A stretch of 34,081 bases of DNA from DASWIG01 sp965371445 (GCA_965371445.1 CBDUYN010000108.1:1-34081), one strand, 5' to 3'. Numbered from the stretch's first letter, positions 23,275 through 32,310 are shown. Numbers and translations are program-made. The notes: generated by a model not told the origin, from the letters alone.

Positions 23275-25230
23275 ATGACGAGCTCCCGCGTCTCGCGGCT
23301 CGTGTGGACGGCGGTCTTCCTCCCGGCCCTCTGGGCCGTGGCGGCGCTGGCTTCATCCGAGTTTCCCCCGATCACCGACGCGGAGCGCGCTCTGACCCAG
23401 GTGCGGGGTTACCCCGGCGCGCCGGCCGTGGTGCTCTTCGAGAAGGCCGACCTCAGGCTCCGAGACTACCCGCGCGAGGGCTCCTCGGTCATGACCGTCC
23501 ACGTACGGCTCAAGGTCCTCTCCGAGGAGGGCAAGCACCACGGCGAGGTCTCGATCCCGCACTCCGCTTTCTTCCGCCTCGGCAAGCTCGAGGGACGCAC
23601 CGTCCAGGCCGACGGCACCGCCCTGCCCCTGGCGAAAGACGCCGTCTTCGAGGAGCGCAGCTCGCAGTCGAGCAAGAGCTTCCTGACCAAGGCAGCCTTC
23701 CCTGCCGTCGAGGTCGGCTCGATCGTCGAGTACCGCTACGTCCTGCGCTGGGACAGCCTCTATTACATGAAGCCCTGGTACTTCGCGCGCCCCGACGTCC
23801 CGACGCTGCGCTCGGAGATCACCTACCACAAGCCGGCCAACATGACGGCGATTCCCTACGGCCGGGCGCCGAAATCCATGCGCTTCCAGTCGAACGTCAG
23901 CCAGGGGACGAGGGGATCGTCGATCCGTATCTGGATGGACAACCTCCCGCCCATCCCCGACGAACCCTACCGTCCGCCGTTCGAGGACCTCTCGAGCCAC
24001 TACCTGCTGGTGCCCAAAGAGATCTACGTCGACGGGGAGCGTTTCTCGTATTTCGATTCCTGGAAGACGGTCTGCCGCGACTTCGAGACGGTCTGGTACG
24101 GCAAGTTCGGCGAACGTGCCCGGCGGGCCAAGAGAGAGGCCAAGCTGCTCGTCTCCGCCTCCGGTGCCAGGTCGAAGCGCGACGCGGCCGCCGCCCTTTA
24201 CTCTTTCGTCCGCGACGTGATCCGCACCGTGGACGGCCTGGGAGTCTTCGTCGACCCTGAATCGAACGCCGACAAGGTCTTCCGCGAACGCCGCGGCGCC
24301 TCGACGGAGAAGGCTCTGCTGCTCATGGCGATGCTCGAAGTGGTCAAGATCAAGCCGCGGCTCGTCTGGGCCGTCGACCGCAGCGCGGGGCGTCCGGACC
24401 TGGCGGTGGCCAACCCGTGGTGGTTCGACACGGCGCTCGTCCGCCTCGACCTCGACGGCGAGGTCCTCTACCTGGACCCCTCCGACCGAAGCCTCGCCTT
24501 CGGCCGCCTTGCCCCCGGTCTGGAAGGGACCCGGGCGATCGTCCACGACCGCAAGATGCCCGTCGAGGTCACGCTCCCCGAAAGGCCCTTCGACGACAAC
24601 CTCCGCCGCGCCGAGATCGCCCTGGTGCTCGACGAGGAGGGCCGTCTCACCGGTACCGGGTCGCTTCACGTCACGGGACACCACGCCCGCAGCCACCTGC
24701 TGTTAAAGGACGGCGCGGAGGCCACCGCCGAGACCTGGCAGGAGTGGGTAGAGAACGCCTTCGAGGGTTACTACGTGGGCGACGTCGAGGTTGAGGAAAA
24801 GCTTGAGGAGCAAGACATTCAGGTCTCCTGGTCGCTCGCCCAGCGCGAGGAGGAGATCCTGGGCGACGAGACGAGCCTCGATCCGTCGCGTCCCCTCGGT
24901 CCGGTCAAGCAGCCGTTCTCGCTGCCGGCGGCGCGTCGCAAGACCGCCGTCCAGCTCTCCTTCGCCGACCGCAACGAGGTGCTTCTGTCGGTCAGCTGGC
25001 CGGAGAGCTGGGAGCTCGACCTGGTGCCGGAGGCGTTCCGCTTCCGCGGCGACGTGGGAGCCGTTGAATCAATAGTGGAGGTCGACGAGAGCGCCGGGCA
25101 TCTCACCGTGAAACGTCGCTTCGACGTCACCACCCACAGACTGGGACGCGAGCTCTACGCCACGATCCGCAACCTCTACGCTCAGGCCGAAAAAAGCGAC
25201 GCGCAGCGCCTGGTTCTGGTCCGCCGCTAG
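23275..25230 (+). CDS. DUF3857 plus transglutaminase-like protein lacking catalytic Cys and His
   Basis: 651 residues. Signal peptide SRLVWTAVFLPALWAVAALA. DUF3857 domain ~50-230 (VRLKVLSEEGKHHGEVSIPH, VEVGSIVEYRYVLRWDS). A transglutaminase-like core covers ~290-420. Where active members have a Cys before K-A-x-L-L the sequence is RRGASTEKALLLMAML (S343); where the His should be it is WWFDTALV (T386); the Asp is kept (D401 in YLDPSDRS). The enzyme is therefore predicted inactive, possibly a periplasmic binding or scaffold protein. The C-terminal beta-domain ends LVLVRR. The stop overlaps the end of the convergent CRTAC1 gene by 4 bases. A broken copy lies at 17.0 kb. Confidence 0.85.
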   Translation: MTSSRVSRLVWTAVFLPALWAVAALASSEFPPITDAERALTQVRGYPGAPAVVLFEKADLRLRDYPREGSSVMTVHVRLKVLSEEGKHHGEVSIPHSAFFRLGKLEGRTVQADGTALPLAKDAVFEERSSQSSKSFLTKAAFPAVEVGSIVEYRYVLRWDSLYYMKPWYFARPDVPTLRSEITYHKPANMTAIPYGRAPKSMRFQSNVSQGTRGSSIRIWMDNLPPIPDEPYRPPFEDLSSHYLLVPKEIYVDGERFSYFDSWKTVCRDFETVWYGKFGERARRAKREAKLLVSASGARSKRDAAAALYSFVRDVIRTVDGLGVFVDPESNADKVFRERRGASTEKALLLMAMLEVVKIKPRLVWAVDRSAGRPDLAVANPWWFDTALVRLDLDGEVLYLDPSDRSLAFGRLAPGLEGTRAIVHDRKMPVEVTLPERPFDDNLRRAEIALVLDEEGRLTGTGSLHVTGHHARSHLLLKDGAEATAETWQEWVENAFEGYYVGDVEVEEKLEEQDIQVSWSLAQREEEILGDETSLDPSRPLGPVKQPFSLPAARRKTAVQLSFADRNEVLLSVSWPESWELDLVPEAFRFRGDVGAVESIVEVDESAGHLTVKRRFDVTTHRLGRELYATIRNLYAQAEKSDAQRLVLVRR

Positions 25231-26882
25231 TGTGGCGGTCGCGACGACGACGCGCCAGACGCCTCATCCACTACGGAATAGCGCCGCCTTTGTGGCGCGG
25301 CCAGAATCCGCTCGGATCCGTCGGGCCAGGTGACGCGCAGCTCGAGGATCTGCTCGCCCGTTCGCAACGCGAAGAGCAGGCGCTTGTCGTGGCTCGAGAG
25401 ATAGCTCCCCCCGGCCGTCACCCACCGGGTCCGTCGACCGTTGGACGTGGTCAGCCGCACCCGTGCTCCCACGGCTTGGCCATTCGGCAGCCGTCCCCGC
25501 AGGTCGAGCCCGATCCAGTCGGCGGGAGTGCCCTCGTTGCGCAACAGCCGCAGCCGGCCGCCGCTGTTGAGCACCGCGAGGTCCGGGTCTCCGTCGTTGT
25601 CGTAGTCCGCTGCCGCCACGCCGCGGCCGACCTCCTCGAGCTCGAAAGCGGGGCCGCACTCGGCCGCGACGAAGCCTCCCTCGCCGTCGCCGACGAGCAA
25701 CAGGTCGCCCTCGGCGTAGCCGACGCCCTGGCGCTGCGGATCCTCCTGGATGTGGCCGTTGGCGACGTAGACGTCGAGATCGCCGTCGCTGTCGAAGTCG
25801 GCGGCGGCGATGCCGAAGCCGAGCTGGTTAAACGACGCGGGCCCGAAGCCCGACTGCGCCGAGACGTCCTCGAAGATCATGCCGCCGAGGTTCTTGTAGA
25901 GCGTGTTGGTCTCGACGTCGAAGTGGGTCACCATCAGCTCGGGGTCGCCGTCGCCGTCGACGTCGCCCGCCGCGACTCCCATCCCCGCCTCGGCCTCGCC
26001 GCGCCCATTGAGGCCCGCCCCCGAGAGCAGCGAGAGGTCCTCGAACGTGCCGTCACCGCGGTTGCGGTAGAGGAAGTTGACGTCGAGGTCGTTGGCCACG
26101 TAGAGGTCGGCGAGGTGGTCGCCGTCGAGGTCGGCGAATAGAACGCCCAGGCCACGGCTCGCCTTCGCTCCGGCAATGGCCGCCCGCTCCTCGAAAGTAG
26201 CGTCGCCGCGGTTGCGGTAGAGACGGTCGCCGGCGCCCCGGAAGAGGCTCGGATGACAGTAGTCGCGCCGGCTGTCGCCGGCCGCGGCACAAAAGAGCGG
26301 GTCGGCGAGGTCGTAGCCCACGTAGCGCGCCACGTAAAGGTCGAGATAGCCGTCCTGGTCGTAGTCCGCGAAGGCGGCCGACGAGCTCCATCCTCCGAGC
26401 CCCAGCCCCGCCTCCACGGTGACGTCTTCGAAGCGGCCGCTGCCACGATTCAAGAGCAGCGCGTCGCTTCCGAAGTTGGTCAGGTACAAGTCGCTGCGGC
26501 CGTCGCCGTCGGCGTCGGCCGCCACCACGCCCTGGCCATAGCCGCGGTGGCCGGCCGCGCTCGCCTCGGTCACGTCTTCGAAGGTCGGTTCGCCGTCGCG
26601 ACCGTCACCGCGGTTGCGGTAAAGGCGGTTGGCGGCGCGGTCGCCGCCGCCCGGGAAGGGACCCGATTGCACGGCGTAGAGATCGAGCCAGCCGTCGCCG
26701 TCGTAGTCGAGCCAGGCCAGGCCCGAGCCCATGGTCTCGGGGAGATGGTGCTCGCCGCTCGCCCCGCGCTCGTGGACGAAGTGGAGACCGGCGCTCCGGC
26801 TGACGTCGGCGAGCGCCAACGCGCCGCAGCCTTCGCCGCCGCTGGCGGCGAGCACGGCGAGGCCGAGGAGCGCCGGCAACAC
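25227..26882 (-). CDS. CRTAC1-type secreted protein: FG-GAP beta-propeller plus ASPIC/UnbV domain
   Basis: 551 residues. A signal peptide of ~20 residues is followed by at least seven calcium-loop motifs, e.g. DYDGDGWLDL, DADGDGRSDL, DYDQDGYLDL, DLDGDHLADL, DVDGDGDPEL, DFDSDGDLDV and DYDNDGDPDL. These are blades of an FG-GAP/VCBS propeller. The UnbV domain follows (WIGLDLRGRLPNGQAVGARV, RWVTAGGSYLSSHDKRL, LRVTWPDGS). Start is GTG at 26882 with GGAGG 8 bases upstream, 5 bases after the TPR gene. It is the last gene of the three-gene operon and a paralogue of the gene cut at the window's left edge. Exported; biochemical role unknown. Confidence 0.9.
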   Translation of the reverse strand: MLPALLGLAVLAASGGEGCGALALADVSRSAGLHFVHERGASGEHHLPETMGSGLAWLDYDGDGWLDLYAVQSGPFPGGGDRAANRLYRNRGDGRDGEPTFEDVTEASAAGHRGYGQGVVAADADGDGRSDLYLTNFGSDALLLNRGSGRFEDVTVEAGLGLGGWSSSAAFADYDQDGYLDLYVARYVGYDLADPLFCAAAGDSRRDYCHPSLFRGAGDRLYRNRGDATFEERAAIAGAKASRGLGVLFADLDGDHLADLYVANDLDVNFLYRNRGDGTFEDLSLLSGAGLNGRGEAEAGMGVAAGDVDGDGDPELMVTHFDVETNTLYKNLGGMIFEDVSAQSGFGPASFNQLGFGIAAADFDSDGDLDVYVANGHIQEDPQRQGVGYAEGDLLLVGDGEGGFVAAECGPAFELEEVGRGVAAADYDNDGDPDLAVLNSGGRLRLLRNEGTPADWIGLDLRGRLPNGQAVGARVRLTTSNGRRTRWVTAGGSYLSSHDKRLLFALRTGEQILELRVTWPDGSERILAAPQRRRYSVVDEASGASSSRPPH

Positions 26883-26887
26883 GGTGC

Positions 26888-29269
26888 CTACCTCCGCTCC
26901 TCGGCGGCGGCCCGCCGGCGCGCCTGCTCGAGGCCCATCTCGCGCCGGAGCTCCTCCTGCTCCGCCCGCAGCCGGCGAAAGATCTCAAGCTCGGAATGCG
27001 CCGCCTCCAAATCGCCGCCGCGGGCCAACAAGATGGCGAGCCGGTAATGGGCTTCCGGCAGGTCCGGGGCGAGCTCGATCACCTGACGGTAGGTGACGAC
27101 GGCGGCCGCCGTCTGAGCGCTCCCCTCGAGGGCGCGGGCGAGCTCCATGCGCAGCTGCGCGGAGTCGGGATCGGCCGCGGCGGCCGTACGCAGGGGATCC
27201 ACCGCCTCGGCGGCACGGCCCTGCCAGAGGAGAAGGAGACCGAGATACTTCCGCGCCTCGACGGAGCCGGAGCTTGAGACGGCGCGCCGGAGCACCGTCT
27301 CCGCCTCCTCGATCTGGCCGCTCTCCCAGAGGGCCGAGGCCAGCAGGACGTGCGCCACCGTCCCTCCGGTGCCGAGCTCGACGGCCCGCCGGAGGTGCCA
27401 CGCCGCGTCCTGATACCGCTTGGCGGCGAGCAACGCGCGTCCGGTCGCAAGCGGCGTCTGCTCAGGCGCCGCGGCGCGCAGATGGTTCGAGGCGCAGCGG
27501 TAGCCGCCGTTTAAGACCACGCTGTGGACCAACGGCGGCAGGAGGTCGAGCCGGCAACCCGCCTCTCGGAAGACCTCCCGCGCCAGCTCGTCTCCCGGCG
27601 GCAGGAGCGACGAGAAGCCCTCGGCCCGCAAGCTCCCGCCGCGCCTCTCGACGACCACGTTGTTCCAGGTGAGGAGGAAGTCCGGGTGGTCGACGCCCCG
27701 ACCGTCGCGGAGCAGAGCCGTGGGAATCAAGAAGAGCGGCAAGCGGCGGACGCGGCGCCCCTGCGCTTCGAGGTGGCGGGCGAGGAGGTCCAGAAAGGCG
27801 TCGAGGGCGACGGCGCGTGGGGTGGCCTGCGCCGCGGCGAGGCGCGATCTGAGCTCCTCGCCTTCGGCCCACAGGTCGTAGCCTCGGGCGAGAGGCGCGA
27901 GATCGGCGGCGGCGAGCCGCGCGAGAAGCTCTTCACCGAGCGTGACGTCGGCGAGCAGCGCTTCCCCGGGTTGCGCCAGCAGCGTCAGCAGCGAGTCGAG
28001 ATCGAATCCGGCGCCGCCGCCGAGGCTGCGCATCACCGCGGTCCTCCGCGCCAGCGCACCGTCCTCCGGCAGGGGATGGACGAAGCGCGCCGGGCGGCCG
28101 TAGAGGGTCGCCAGCTCGTCCGCGGCGCGCCGCGCCGCCGCCAGATAGCGCTCGATCCCCGCCGCCGTCGCGAAGCTCTCGACCGGGACCCGCGCTTCGC
28201 CGAGCAGCGCGAGGATCCTCGGCTCGACGCTATGGACGCTGATCCATACCGCTTCGCGAGCCAGTAGGATCTGGCCGTTGTGAAACGACACCGGGGAGAG
28301 GCTCCAGCGGACTCGTTTCCAGTCCTCGTCGAGCTCTTCGGGGAGGCCCTGGACGAGCATGCGGCCCAGGTCCTGGTCGACCTCGCGCCGGTTCTGAACG
28401 TTGGGACGCACCACCACCCGGACCTCGCCCGCCGGCGACCACGCCAGGCTGAGCGGATCCCGCGGCCAGGGAGTGAAGCTACGGCCGTAGGTCTCGATCC
28501 AGGCGACGTCGAGGGCCTCGATCCTCCCGCCGAGGCTCCAGCGCAACGGCAGGTCGCCGATCACCAACAGGTGACGCTCCGGCGCCAGCCGGCGCAGGGC
28601 GGTGAGAAAGCGATCGACGGTCGCGGGATCGAAAAAATGCGACGGCAAAGAGTAGACGGACGCCAGGATCGTGGCGCTCGGGTCGGCCCAGCGCAGCTCG
28701 CCGGGCGCGAAATCCGTCCGGCGCTCGTGGCTGCGTCGGAGGATCGCGCCCCAGGCCCACGCGATCCTCTCCGAGGTCTCGAAGTCGACGCCCGGAAACT
28801 GCAGGAGAACGTGGAGCGCGAGGTCGCGGAGCTCGTCGGGCACCACCGGGTCGAGGGCGCGCAAGAGGACGGGGAGCACTTGGGAGCGGAACTCCGGATC
28901 GGTGGCGAAGCGCTCCGGATCGACGAGCTGGAGGGCTACGAGGGCATTGAGATCCTGTCCGTTCCAGGGACCGCCGCGGCCCGCCAGGAGCGTCCCGCGA
29001 GCCCGGGCGAGCGCGATGAGATAGTCCTCCAGCTCCTGCTTCAGGGGATCGCTGGCGCGTGCCAGGGCAGCGCCGAGGGCCTGCATCGTCGGTCTGGCGA
29101 GCGCCGGGTCGGCTCTCAGGCGCCGCTCGAGCTCGGCCGGTGCTGTCGTCTCCAGCCATCGGCGTGCCGTCGTCAGGGCGTCTTGCGCCGGCTGCGCAAA
29201 CACCGGGGAGCCGGCGAGCACCACCGCCGACAGGGTGAAGGCTGCTGAGATTCTGGTCACGGAGGTCAA
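26888..29269 (-). CDS. Large exported TPR protein
   Basis: 793 residues. Signal peptide ISAAFTLSAVVLAGSPVFAQ. The first ~600 residues are helical and unassigned, with landmarks FPGVDFETSERIAWAWGAIL, ASVYSLPSHFFDP and HPDFLLTWNNVVVE. Several TPRs follow at the C-terminus (GRALLAAKRYQDAAWHLRRA, AHVLLASALWESGQIEEAE, YRLAILLARGGDLEAAHSEL), then an Arg/Glu-rich helix. Start is TTG at 29269 or GTG at 29260; neither has a strong ribosome-binding site. It sits between the sulfatase-TPR lipoprotein (18-base gap) and the CRTAC1 gene (5-base gap), so the three are one transcription unit. Probably a periplasmic scaffold. Confidence 0.75.
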   Translation of the reverse strand: MTSVTRISAAFTLSAVVLAGSPVFAQPAQDALTTARRWLETTAPAELERRLRADPALARPTMQALGAALARASDPLKQELEDYLIALARARGTLLAGRGGPWNGQDLNALVALQLVDPERFATDPEFRSQVLPVLLRALDPVVPDELRDLALHVLLQFPGVDFETSERIAWAWGAILRRSHERRTDFAPGELRWADPSATILASVYSLPSHFFDPATVDRFLTALRRLAPERHLLVIGDLPLRWSLGGRIEALDVAWIETYGRSFTPWPRDPLSLAWSPAGEVRVVVRPNVQNRREVDQDLGRMLVQGLPEELDEDWKRVRWSLSPVSFHNGQILLAREAVWISVHSVEPRILALLGEARVPVESFATAAGIERYLAAARRAADELATLYGRPARFVHPLPEDGALARRTAVMRSLGGGAGFDLDSLLTLLAQPGEALLADVTLGEELLARLAAADLAPLARGYDLWAEGEELRSRLAAAQATPRAVALDAFLDLLARHLEAQGRRVRRLPLFLIPTALLRDGRGVDHPDFLLTWNNVVVERRGGSLRAEGFSSLLPPGDELAREVFREAGCRLDLLPPLVHSVVLNGGYRCASNHLRAAAPEQTPLATGRALLAAKRYQDAAWHLRRAVELGTGGTVAHVLLASALWESGQIEEAETVLRRAVSSSGSVEARKYLGLLLLWQGRAAEAVDPLRTAAAADPDSAQLRMELARALEGSAQTAAAVVTYRQVIELAPDLPEAHYRLAILLARGGDLEAAHSELEIFRRLRAEQEELRREMGLEQARRRAAAEERR

Positions 29270-29287
29270 GGTGAATCGGGTCCTCGG

Positions 29288-31267
29288 CTACCGGGTTTGG
29301 CCGGCCGCCAGCATCTTTTCCAGGTGGGCCAGGTTGCGGGCCGCCTGGACGTTGTCGGGTTGCAGCTCGACGACCCGCCGGAGGAGAGCCAGGGCCTCCC
29401 GCGGCCGGCCCCGGACCCCGAGCAGCACCGCCAGGTCACTCATCGCCGCCACGTGCCCGGAGGCTAGCTCGAGGGTCCGTCGGAAGTCCCGCTCGGCGGC
29501 CTCGAGCTCCTTCCGGCCCATGCGGACGGCGCCGCGCTGATAGAGAGCGTCGGCGTTGTCCGGTGCCCGCTCGACGAGCTCGTCGGCCCGCGACAGGGCC
29601 TCTTCCGCCCGGCCGAGGAGCAGCAGGAGGCGAACCTCCTGGAACCGCAGCCGCAGCTCGCCGGGCGCCGCGTCGGCGTGCCGGCGCAAGAGCTCGAGCG
29701 CCGCTAACGGGCGTCCTCCCTCGAGCAGGACCTGGCTGGCGGCGAGCGCCAGCCGGGTAGCGCCGCCCGAGAGCCGCAGCGCTTCTTGATACGCCTGAAA
29801 CGCCCGCTCGTATTGCCGCAGCTGGTGGAGCGAGCGCCCGAGGTACTCCCAGGCGTCGAGCATCTCAGGGTTTTCCGCGACCGATCGCTCGAAGCTCAGG
29901 ACCGCCGCCTCGACCTCGCCGGCGGCGTAGTGCTGAAGACCCGCGTCGAGGATCGCCAGGGTGTCGAGCCGCGACTTGGGATCGGGCAGCGGGCCTTGCC
30001 CGGGGCTCGCCGACGAGGCGAGGTAGCCCAGAGCCGCGAGCGCCCGGCGGGTCTCGGGATCGCTCTCGGCGGGAGGCTCCGGCGGACGGCGGAGGGACTC
30101 CATCGCGTCCCGCAGCGTGGCGAAGACCTGGCGCTCGCGGTCTCGGAGGTTGGTGGTCTCCGCGGGATCCGCCAGCAGGTCGTAGAGCTCCGGATCGGGT
30201 CCTTCGATATAGTGATAACGGCCCTCGATCAGGGAGGTGAGCTCGCTCCAGCCGAGGTGAAGCCGCGGATAAAAGGTCTCCGCATAGATCCGGCGGCCCG
30301 CCTCGTCCTCCGGGAGGTCGAGGAGGGAACCCCCGGCGAGCCCTGGCGGCGCGGCGAGGCCCAGAAGGTCGACCAGGGTGGGGACGACGTCGATGAGCTG
30401 CGCCGGCCGAGAAATCGTGGTTCCTCCGAGCTCGGAGGAGGGCAGCTTCAAAAGCAACGGCACCTGAAGGCTCTCCCGGTAGAGCAGGATGGTGTGCTCC
30501 TCCTCGCCGTGGTCGCCGAGCCCCTCGCCGTGGTCGGAAAGGAGCACGATCAAGGCTCGTTCGTAGACGCCCAGCTGGCGCAGCTCGGCGACGAGCTCGC
30601 CGATCACCTGGTCGGCGGCCGCGACGTCGGCGTCGTAGGGCGACGCATAGCGCGAAGCAAAAGGCTCGGGAGGCCGGTGCGGGGTGTGGGGCTCGTAGAT
30701 GTGAAAAAAAAAGAAGAAGGCACCGCCGGCGACCGAGCTCAGCCAGCTCCGCGCCGCCGCCAGGGTCTCAGCGCCCGGACGGATCCGTCCGACGGCGCCG
30801 GGCGCGGCTTGCAGCTCGACGCGGTCGTCATAGAAATCAAAGCCGTCTGCGAGACCGGTCTCCTCGCGCAAAAGAAACGACGACACCGCCCCACCCACCG
30901 CGTAGCCGGCGTCGTGGAGGAGCCGCGGCAGGTAGGGCAGGCCCGCGGCCGTCAGGGTGTAGCCGGCGTTGTCGCGCACGCCGTGCGCGGTGGGCAAGAG
31001 GCCGGTCAGCAGCGAGACGTGCGACGGTAGGGTGAGCGGCGCGTGGGCGTAGGCCCGTTCGAAGAGGATCGCGTCGCGGCGCAGGGCGTCGATCGCCGGG
31101 GTCTCGACACCGTCGTAGCCGTAGGCCGGCAGACGGTCCGAACGCAAGGTGTCGATCGAGATCAGCACGATCGGCGTGCCGGCTGGCACGCGGACCTCGG
31201 TCCTTTCCCGGCCGCAGGAGCTCAGGAGAAGGACGAGCGCCGAGGCGGTGACGAGGTTTCTGAGCAT
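29288..31267 (-). CDS. Sulfatase-like lipoprotein with C-terminal TPRs
   Basis: 659 residues. Lipobox LLLSSC with C18 after a hydrophobic leader, so a lipoprotein. The alkaline-phosphatase/sulfatase fold follows: metal site SIDTLRSD (D39, T40), the nucleophile region PLTLPSHVSLLTG, HIYEPHTPHRPP and SDHGEGLGDHGEE. At the position where true sulfatases have the formylglycine Cys (C-x-P-S-R) it has T79 (T-L-P-S-H). Threonine is the nucleophile in LtaS/EptA-type phosphotransferases, so this may be a phosphodiesterase or transferase. TPRs fill residues ~430-659. I use the ATG at 31267; a start 12 codons upstream would spoil the leader. First gene of the operon. Confidence 0.85.
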   Translation of the reverse strand: MLRNLVTASALVLLLSSCGRERTEVRVPAGTPIVLISIDTLRSDRLPAYGYDGVETPAIDALRRDAILFERAYAHAPLTLPSHVSLLTGLLPTAHGVRDNAGYTLTAAGLPYLPRLLHDAGYAVGGAVSSFLLREETGLADGFDFYDDRVELQAAPGAVGRIRPGAETLAAARSWLSSVAGGAFFFFFHIYEPHTPHRPPEPFASRYASPYDADVAAADQVIGELVAELRQLGVYERALIVLLSDHGEGLGDHGEEEHTILLYRESLQVPLLLKLPSSELGGTTISRPAQLIDVVPTLVDLLGLAAPPGLAGGSLLDLPEDEAGRRIYAETFYPRLHLGWSELTSLIEGRYHYIEGPDPELYDLLADPAETTNLRDRERQVFATLRDAMESLRRPPEPPAESDPETRRALAALGYLASSASPGQGPLPDPKSRLDTLAILDAGLQHYAAGEVEAAVLSFERSVAENPEMLDAWEYLGRSLHQLRQYERAFQAYQEALRLSGGATRLALAASQVLLEGGRPLAALELLRRHADAAPGELRLRFQEVRLLLLLGRAEEALSRADELVERAPDNADALYQRGAVRMGRKELEAAERDFRRTLELASGHVAAMSDLAVLLGVRGRPREALALLRRVVELQPDNVQAARNLAHLEKMLAAGQTR

Positions 31268-31448
31268 GACGCCGCATCGTACCAGCGTGGGTCCCGGGGT
31301 CATGCCATGAAAACGAATCGAGCCTACTTCCAGGTCATGCGAAGGCCGAGGACGTCTACGTGAGGCTCCAGGCCGAAGTCGACGAGGTCCTCGCCCGGGA
31401 GGGCCTGGCGAAGCGGGTGGCAGCTCAGAAGGGGGTGAGGGACTCCGG

Positions 31449-32045
31449 CTACGGGCTCCCGCCGACTGTCGATGACCATGCGCTGGTGTTGCCCGATTCG
31501 AACCCGTCCGCGAAGATCGGCGTCTCGACGCGGGTCACGGTGGAAATCCCGGTTGAGCACACAGAATCCCCTCCCCCTTCCAGGACCAGGAAGAAGTCGA
31601 TCGTGTAATCGCCCGGGACCTCCGCGACTTGGAACACGTGGGTCCCGGTGCCGGTCTCGGGATTCCCGATGTCGAAGGTCCCCCAGTCGACCACTACTCG
31701 CTGCCTCCCCGCTCCGGGGGCGGGGAGGGGCGTCCCTTGGTCGCAGGCGAAACCGGGATCGGCGATCTCGGTGCCGGTTCCGCTTCCCGGAGAGGTGGTG
31801 GCGGTGAAGGTGGTCTCCAGGAGCTGCCAGTCGGCCGGTACGTGAGCCAGGGTGTAGACCCTGAGGGGTTCCGGCGGGTTCACTCCGTCGTTGAAGATCT
31901 CGACCACATAGGTCGCCGAGCCACCCGCGATCACCGAGGCCGTCGCCACGAGGAACTGGAAGGTGCATCCCGTGGTCGCCAGGCCCAGGAGGGCCAGGGG
32001 AAGGACTCGGCCGACGCGGCGGACGATGAGGCTCCACCGATTCAT
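31449..32045 (-). CDS. Small lipoprotein with F-x-DGFE C-terminal tail
   Basis: 198 residues. Leader MNRWSLIVRRVGRVLPLALL ends in LATTGC, a lipobox. The body is one beta-sandwich of unknown family (SATYVVEIFNDGVNPPEPLR, DYTIDFFLVLEGGGDSVCST). The last residues, IFADGFESGNTSAWSS, match the tail of the metzincin at 18081 (IFVDGFEVGGSDAWSS). ATG at 32045 was chosen because the longer open frame lacks any leader. A possible 73-residue gene lies 43 bases upstream on the same strand. Confidence 0.75.
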   Translation of the reverse strand: MNRWSLIVRRVGRVLPLALLGLATTGCTFQFLVATASVIAGGSATYVVEIFNDGVNPPEPLRVYTLAHVPADWQLLETTFTATTSPGSGTGTEIADPGFACDQGTPLPAPGAGRQRVVVDWGTFDIGNPETGTGTHVFQVAEVPGDYTIDFFLVLEGGGDSVCSTGISTVTRVETPIFADGFESGNTSAWSSTVGGSP

Positions 32046-32088
32046 GACCGTCGGGCGAGTCGACCGCAGAGAGGTGTGCCTGGGAGGC

Positions 32089-32310
32089 TCATCCGCCCCA
32101 CCCGCTCGTCGTGCTCCCGATGCCAGGCGGACCGGTTGTGACTGGGACCGCAGCTTTCCCGTCCGTCGCTGGCACCGAGAACATAGCCGTCGGGGACACC
32201 TGTTCAAAGCGGACGGCGCCTCCATCGGCTCGCTCTCGTCCTCGAACGAGACCGGGCACTTTCGTGGGGCGGACAAGCTCATGGGTCTCTTCCTCCGTGA
32301 TCTCTCGCAT
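32089..32310 (-). CDS. Possible 73-residue protein of unknown function
   Basis: ATG at 32310 with AGGAG three bases upstream (close spacing). The sequence starts MREITEEETHELVRPTKVPG and ends in a Gly/Thr/Ser-rich tail, VTTGPPGIGSTTSGWGG. No signal peptide or domain is recognised. Acidic N-terminus and small-residue tail superficially recall a peptide precursor, but there is no modification enzyme nearby. It precedes the lipoprotein gene on the same strand. Support rests on the ribosome-binding site and the low arginine content compared with random frames in this GC-rich DNA. Confidence 0.3.
   Translation of the reverse strand: MREITEEETHELVRPTKVPGLVRGRERADGGAVRFEQVSPTAMFSVPATDGKAAVPVTTGPPGIGSTTSGWGG

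Noticed and set aside
31324..31448. C-terminal-like peptide FGLEPHVDVLGLRMTWK on the minus strand, resembling the last strand of an outer-membrane protein
   Set aside because: The frame upstream is an Arg/Pro-rich shadow of the lipoprotein gene, so only about 35 codons look coding; too little to call.
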